Shown here in pieces: positions 33,156 to 38,010 of a stretch of 38,010 nucleotides of DNA. The notes under the pieces are model-generated. The model made no database searches. It saw only the letters and a list, made by a program, of their open reading frames with translations, and was not told the DNA's origin. Positions within the stretch are counted from its first letter, which is position 1, and every line of letters begins with the position of its first letter. Origin of the DNA: Polyrhizophydium stewartii (lineage: Eukaryota; Chytridiomycota; Chytridiomycetes; Rhizophydiales); NCBI GenBank assembly GCA_027604665.1, contig JADGIZ010000035.1, positions 1-38,010 on the forward strand, given 5' to 3'. The position numbers were made by a program, and so were the translations under genes.

Positions 33156-34010
33156 CTAATGCAGCCGGATCAAATACAACCGGAATAAATCAGTAGCAGC
33201 CGAATGAGTAAAGCTGACCCACCTTCGGTGGTTTGGGTTAGGTATCAGGGAATGTCCCACAGCAGATTTGCCGATAAGCCTATTTTGCAAGTCGACCATT
33301 ACAAAGGAACCAGAACCGATTCTCATTGAAATATCTTTTAATTCAGCAGGAGGTCCTCCTGGGCCGCTTATTTCTAGATCGATTAGAACTGTATCACCAT
33401 GCTTTGCGGGTCTAGGCCTTTTGTAGAATTGCCGCCTCCTAGCGACGGAGGCGGGAATTCGTTTATCCGAATTGCCGCGTAGCGGGCCTACGGACGAATT
33501 TGCATCATCCAGCGTTACATTTACTTCATACTCAGTCAGTTTTATCGATTCTATCTTAGGTAAAGAGTTTTCATCCGTGCACTCTACCAACAAGCCCCTA
33601 AATAGAGAGGGAACAGGATCCTCCTTATCAACGTTATTAGGGTAGATCTCCGGGCCAAAATCCCATTAGAAGTGTTCTACGCTTTGAGGCAATTGAACAA
33701 TTGCTTGACTTCATCTCTTTAAACTTGAGAATCATGCGAGGAATGGCAAAACTAGCTACTTGCTCGGACACCATACCTTCAAGCGATGCATTAGGTCCGT
33801 AATAACTAAAAAAATCCGCTTTTGATATATCATCGTAAGGCAAAAGCTCACGCTTGGAAAATCCAGACTGACCTCCACGATTTAGAATCGTTCTAAACTG
33901 TTTCCATTAATCAAGCTCCTGACCACTAGCTGTAAAAGATATTTTCTAAACCCTTACTTTCTACTAGATCCGCAGATACAGTTAATGCACCCTCTTTTGA
34001 ACCAAGCTCA
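33156..34010 (-). pseudogene. Trigger-factor-like gene (FKBP-type PPIase region), broken
   Basis: Resembles trigger factor, the ribosome-bound chaperone with a peptidyl-prolyl isomerase domain. In the longest frame (33,593-33,156) LPKIESIKLTEYEVNV matches the linker before the PPIase domain. GDTVLIDLEIS and IGSGSFV...LQNRLIGKSAVG match the PPIase core (GDxVxIDFxG...LGSGxFIPGFExxLxGxKAGE). Upstream, in shifted frames, GPEIYPNNVDKEDPVPSLF and SGFSKRELLPYDDISKADFF resemble the ribosome-binding domain (GFRxGKxP ... YG). At least two frame changes and a TAA near 33,910 interrupt it. GC-rich hairpin inserts at about 33,430-33,490 keep the frame. Organelle genomes are not known to encode trigger factor, so this may be a captured nuclear or bacterial gene. 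The assignment rests on remembered motifs only. Confidence 0.5.
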
Positions 34011-34244
34011 AGCCGCTACGTCGCGTCCGTGGCCGATCTTTGATCGTCGCCACACCGTCGCTCCAAGACTAAAATAATTAATGGTTAGACACAAGTGTAG
34101 GATTTAGTCGCTAGGAGCCGCTCCGAACTCAACTATTGATAGATTTGACTGATGAAACAACTAGCAATTGACTATTTACCGTAAGGGGTTCAGATAGTGA
34201 ATCGATCGGGGCCCCTCCGATCGATGGCCAAATTGACCCCCCTC

Positions 34245-34372
34245 TAGACGCGACGTCGCCTCCTCAAAGGAGGCCCGCCCCTTCGGGGCCGGTCGCGGAC
34301 GTGACGTAGGAGCCTTTACAAGGCTCCGGTCACTCCGCGACCGGGCTTCGCCCTACGTCGCTCAGCTTTTTT
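34245..34372. repeat. Large composite GC hairpin element
   Basis: At least four stacked stems: CCTCCT-CAA-AGGAGG, GCCCC-TTC-GGGGC, GGAGCCTT-TAC-AAGGCTCC and GGGC-TTC-GCCC, framed by GACGTCGCC and CCTACGTCGCTC. The third stem recurs at the right end of the window (from 37,994). It is the most complex member seen. Confidence 0.85.
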
Positions 34373-34735
34373 GGAGTCTCTGAAGCAATAACAACAACCC
34401 GCGCCTATGCTGATCGACTTAGTCGATGATGCAAGCTGACAATTGCCTAATCGATCTTCGATCGATCTTACTACAAACCTATTTAAAGTTATCGATTCTA
34501 CCTCAGTTTTTTATAGTAGCATATTCCTTGACCGTTCTTCTAAATTACTTCTACCTGATAATCAATCAACCCTAACCTCTGCTATTACTTCCTATAAACG
34601 ACCCTTCTATCGTTAACCTTTTTCTCTCGCAAGTTTACTCAATTGTCAATTAAAGTCCCCCTCTGAATCCTAACGATCGTGTTAATTAATTCAGCTTTAA
34701 TTGTTAGCTATGATCATACATTTCTTATCTTCTAC

Positions 34736-34820
34736 ATTATTGAGGTTCCGGTCCCCGGCTCTTCGAGCCCGGTCGCGGCGTAGGCCCCTTACTAGGGGCC
34801 GGCCGCTCCACCTCCACGAC
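34736..34820. repeat. GC hairpin element with GGCTC-TTC-GAGCC
   Basis: It opens with TGAGGTTCCGGTCC, shared with the element at 22,186. It continues with GGCTC-TTC-GAGCC, GGTCGCGGCGTAGG and CCCCT-TACT-AGGGG, and closes GGCCGCTCCACCTCCAC. It links the shorter element upstream of the LSU to the nested family. Confidence 0.8.
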
Positions 34821-35194
34821 TACTACTCTTGGTATCAGGGGGGCTAAGATTGTAATTGGGACCTTCTAATCTACTTTATAGAGCTACATAATAATTTGGC
34901 TATGAGACCCTAGACAGGATTAGGTAACTACTACATACAGGAGGCTTCTATTCAATATTAACGACAATCACACCCTTATTCATGAAGACCCCTAATATAA
35001 GCCATCAAATAGTAAGAGTAGACACAAGTTCAGGATGAAAATGGTTATTGATAAAATGCCACATCTTTCAGCCTCTTGGTTGTCATTTGATTGTATGTAG
35101 TATCCCCTATATATCAGATCTAGTAAGAGGGGAGGGTATTCCCAACCGAGAAATAGTGTGTATGAATAAATAGTCAGCTTGTTCCTCTCTGATG

Positions 35195-35275
35195 ATTTAG
35201 CCCGAGGAACGTCGCCTCATCAAATGAGGCCCCGATCTTAGATCGGGTGCGTAGCGAGGCTCCGAGGGGACATAC
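35195..35275. repeat. GC hairpin element with two triloop stems
   Basis: CCTCAT-CAA-ATGAGG and CCCGATC-TTA-GATCGGG lie side by side inside an outer pair built from CCCGAGGAACG and GGCTCCGAGGGG. The outer arms extend into less GC-rich flank (GATTTAGCCCG with ACTAAATC), so the whole unit is one large branched fold. Confidence 0.8.
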
Positions 35276-36715
35276 TAAGGACTAAATCAGAGGAAAGCTG
35301 ACGGATAATTACGATAAGCCATCAACTTTTACATATGGGGCTATATTTATTCGATATGAATTCTATCTGTGTTTCTAATAATTTCTTCGTATAACAATAG
35401 CTATAATAGGCTGCTGTTTTATTTAGATAGACAAAGAATAGATACATATAAAGCATAAAGATAATGGGATAAGTGTGGATAGGATAAAATAATAGGTATA
35501 GCTCAAAATCAACGGCCGCTAGGAGTCGCTCCCAAAAATCGACCTACGGGCACCGCCCCTCAAGGGGCGGGCCGGAGGCTACGTCGCGGCCAAATCTACT
35601 ATTAAGTAAATGCATAATACTTGCTCATTAGGACTTAATAATCGTAAAATAATTACTAACACATTAGCCCCACAACGTGGGGCCTATAATTATCAGACGT
35701 ATAGGCTCAATAGAAATAAAATCATGTATATAATGAGCGAAGCGAATCAAATTCTGGCTAATTAAAAAATATTAATTTGTTGCATTTCCAGATGAACTTG
35801 TTTCTAATATAGCGGCAATTGATCCTTGCCAACTACATGAGCTGATAGACAAGGAAGTAAAACAATACCTAAGAAGATGATCAAGAGATGAATTTATGGT
35901 AATAGGTTTGATTGACTATATTGCAGATCAGCAGCTCTAGCTAAAATAGCAGATGGTGGAGAAAACAGAGATTGTTAAACGGCAACAGTAGATCTTATAT
36001 AAATATTGGCTATATTTGTCTGCTCAATAATGGATGGTTGAACAAAAAATATTTAGAAATCATTAATGAAAATAAGATTCTAATCAATTGATTTAAGAGA
36101 GCTCATTGAAGAACAGATCATAGTCCGGTATTTTGACATGTACCCCATTAATTGGTTTTATTCCTAATATTCCAGTCTCTATGCTTAAACCAAAGGTAAT
36201 ATACCTAAATTGAATTTGAGATTATTCATCAGTGTTGGTCTTAGTATTGATTTATGAACTACTGGTTCTGACGATATGCCTTATGAAAACAGTACTAGAA
36301 GTAAAAGGATTTGTAATGATAGCTTACCAACAGGTGTACATAAAATAAAATGAAGAGTTGTGGCAACAAGAGCAGAACTCTGAATGAAATGACTGAATTA
36401 AGGGTAAATGGGTTCACCCCCTCTATATTCCATCTATTATAACAGGAAGCTCATTATAATTAAACTTTGAATAAGCGATTAACTAGAAACGCATAGTGAG
36501 GTGTCCTCGAGTGAAGGAGCTTAACCACCTGACGTAGGAAGGTTGAAGTGACTGAACGATTATCTTCAATTATTCATGATAAAAAGGTTGAAAGATATAA
36601 TGATAGGAAAACTTCACCTCAAATCTCAAGAAATCTGCATCGAATACACTTGCTTGCTCCGCACTTTCAAAAAAACCAACATCTCGCTGCACTCGACTAT
36701 CTAATCTATTAATAA

Positions 36716-37495
36716 ACAGTGTTCTTTTTACCTATTTTATTATTAGATGGTGTTTATAGAGGCAAATCCCAAATGAGGGTCTAAAGCGGGGTATATAATA
36801 GTCATGAAGCTTTTTCGGGCGGCGCCGCTGCGCTCCGCCGCTTAAGTAATAATACACGTTACCTGAGAAAACAATAGTAGTTCCAGAACAAATGAAACTA
36901 TCAAATCTAGGTGTAGTACTTATAGTAAGTTGGATTCTGTTTTACTGTAGCATTAGTCGATCATAGATCGATATTCAGATTGACAGATTAAGTAGGGAAC
37001 CATTGATGAGTCTACAGGATTATTACTAGTGAGACAATCTTAAGATTGTTCTGCCTAATTGATGGATTATTTGGTATTTACTTCTACTTCACCCTATCGC
37101 TACAGTGTTCTTTTTACCTATTTTATTATTAGATGGTGTTTATAGAGGCAAATCCCAAATGAGGGTCTAAAGCGGGGTATATAATAGTCATGAAGCTTTT
37201 TCGGGCGGCGCCGCTGCGCTCCGCCGCTTAAGTAATAATACACGTTACCTGAGAAAACAATAGTAGTTCCAGAACAAATGAAACTATCAAATCTAGGTGT
37301 AGTACTTATAGTAAGTTGGATTCTGTTTTACTGTAGCATTAGTCGATCATAGATCGATATTCAGATTGACAGATTAAGTAGGGAACCATTGATGAGTCTA
37401 CAGGATTATTACTAGTGAGACAATCTTAAGATTGTTCTGCCTAATTGATGGATTATTTGGTATTTACTTCTACTTCACCCTATCGCTACAGTGTT
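36716..37495. repeat. Exact tandem duplication of a 386-bp unit
   Basis: Unit 1 is 36,716-37,101 and unit 2 is 37,102-37,487, followed by 8 bases of a third start. The two copies read identically by eye, so the duplication is recent, under gene conversion, or an assembly artefact. Each unit holds a GC hairpin (CGGCGCCGCTGCGCTCCGCCG region), TCGATC-ATA-GATCGA and ACAATC-TTA-AGATTGT. No coding frame stands out. Confidence 0.95.
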
Positions 37496-37927
37496 GAGTT
37501 TGACCTTCCCGTATGAGATAGATCCTTATTCCATAATTATGATCTTATTTACTTCACCGAGGGGAGCTCTTCAAGTAACTGTTTAGATTAAATCCTTTAC
37601 TTTATTGACACAAGTGCAAGTTTACTATTTGGTGTTAAAGAGTTACCGGTACTTATTGTTGCATTCCCTAATTTCTATCGGTGACTGCTCTGTATGTGAT
37701 ATTTCATATTGTTGAACTCTCTTGGTATTTGGGTAGGTTATCCACAAAACTTACTCTATCTCTCTTGGTTATTTACTAAACTTCCATTAGAAAAAAGGTT
37801 TAAGCAACCTCTGGTTGCTTGATTCTGGTTTATTAGTAGCACTATACAGGTTACACGACTGATTGAGTACTAGCACTTTATACTATTTACAAGTTACACC
37901 TAGCCAATTGATAAGTCCACGTGAATT
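37496..37927. other. Short spacer, nothing recognised
   Basis: No gene or long repeat was seen. One triloop stem, AAGCAACC-TCT-GGTTGCTT, lies near 37,803. Confidence 0.6.
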
Positions 37928-38010
37928 GGTCGCGACGTCGCCTCCTGATGGACCCTTAAGGGGTCCCGAGGCCAAGGCCTCGTAGGTGCGACGTAGGAGC
38001 CTTTACAAGG
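37928..38010. repeat. GC hairpin element cut by the window end
   Basis: Opens GGTCGCGACGTCGCCTCC, continues with a GGACCC...GGGTCC stem and GAGGCCAAGGCCTC, and ends in GACGTAGGAGCCTTTACAAG, the same module as at 34,301. The right side lies outside the window. Confidence 0.8.

Larger units (their letters stand above)
34011..36715. other. Spacer with hairpin elements and unassigned open frames
   Basis: Between the GC elements no gene was recognised. Two stretches stay open longer than expected if TGA is tryptophan: about 35,777-35,938 (reads VAFPDELVSNIAAIDP and on to a TAG) and about 36,130-36,350 (hydrophobic, contain SSVLVLVLIYELLVLTICL). Neither matches a family I know. Confidence 0.45.

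Overview
The window looks like part of a large, AT-rich organelle genome, most likely a mitochondrion of a fungus, alga or other protist. The only long gene I can place with confidence is a bacterial-type large-subunit (LSU) rRNA on the minus strand, about 20,950 down to 15,410. It is shorter than the E. coli gene and carries three complete introns plus the start of a fourth. The introns hold LAGLIDADG homing endonuclease genes that are all broken. No ordinary mitochondrial protein gene (cox, cob, nad, atp) and no SSU rRNA could be recognised, so the genome is probably much bigger than this window. I cannot name the organism.

Layout. 1-8,700: AT-rich spacer with small hairpins, GC clusters and degenerate tandem repeats. 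8,740-10,700: a GC-richer block with several open frames and possible RNA stems, not identified. 10,700-15,180: AT-rich spacer. 15,190-20,950: the LSU gene with introns at the equivalents of E. coli 575 (group I), 1923 (group I, the I-CeuI site) and 2059 (group II), then a break near E. coli 2580. 21,000-38,010: moderately AT-rich spacer with many GC-rich nested hairpin elements, two adjacent plus-strand tRNA genes (anticodons CAT and CAG), a broken minus-strand stretch resembling the PPIase region of trigger factor, and an exact 386-bp tandem duplication near the end.

How it fits together. The LSU lacks a normal L1 stalk, and its recognisable sequence stops inside the peptidyl-transferase centre, before domain VI and the sarcin-ricin loop. 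Either the 3' part lies elsewhere (a split rRNA) or this copy is damaged. The whole window shares one habit: short perfect stems closed by a 3-nt loop, from TGC-TTC-GCA in the spacers to GC-rich nested compounds after 23.6 kb. Two of them sit inside LSU exon 2. Frameshifts in every endonuclease gene and in the trigger-factor-like stretch mean either real decay or uncorrected indel errors in the assembly. That caveat applies to all protein calls here.
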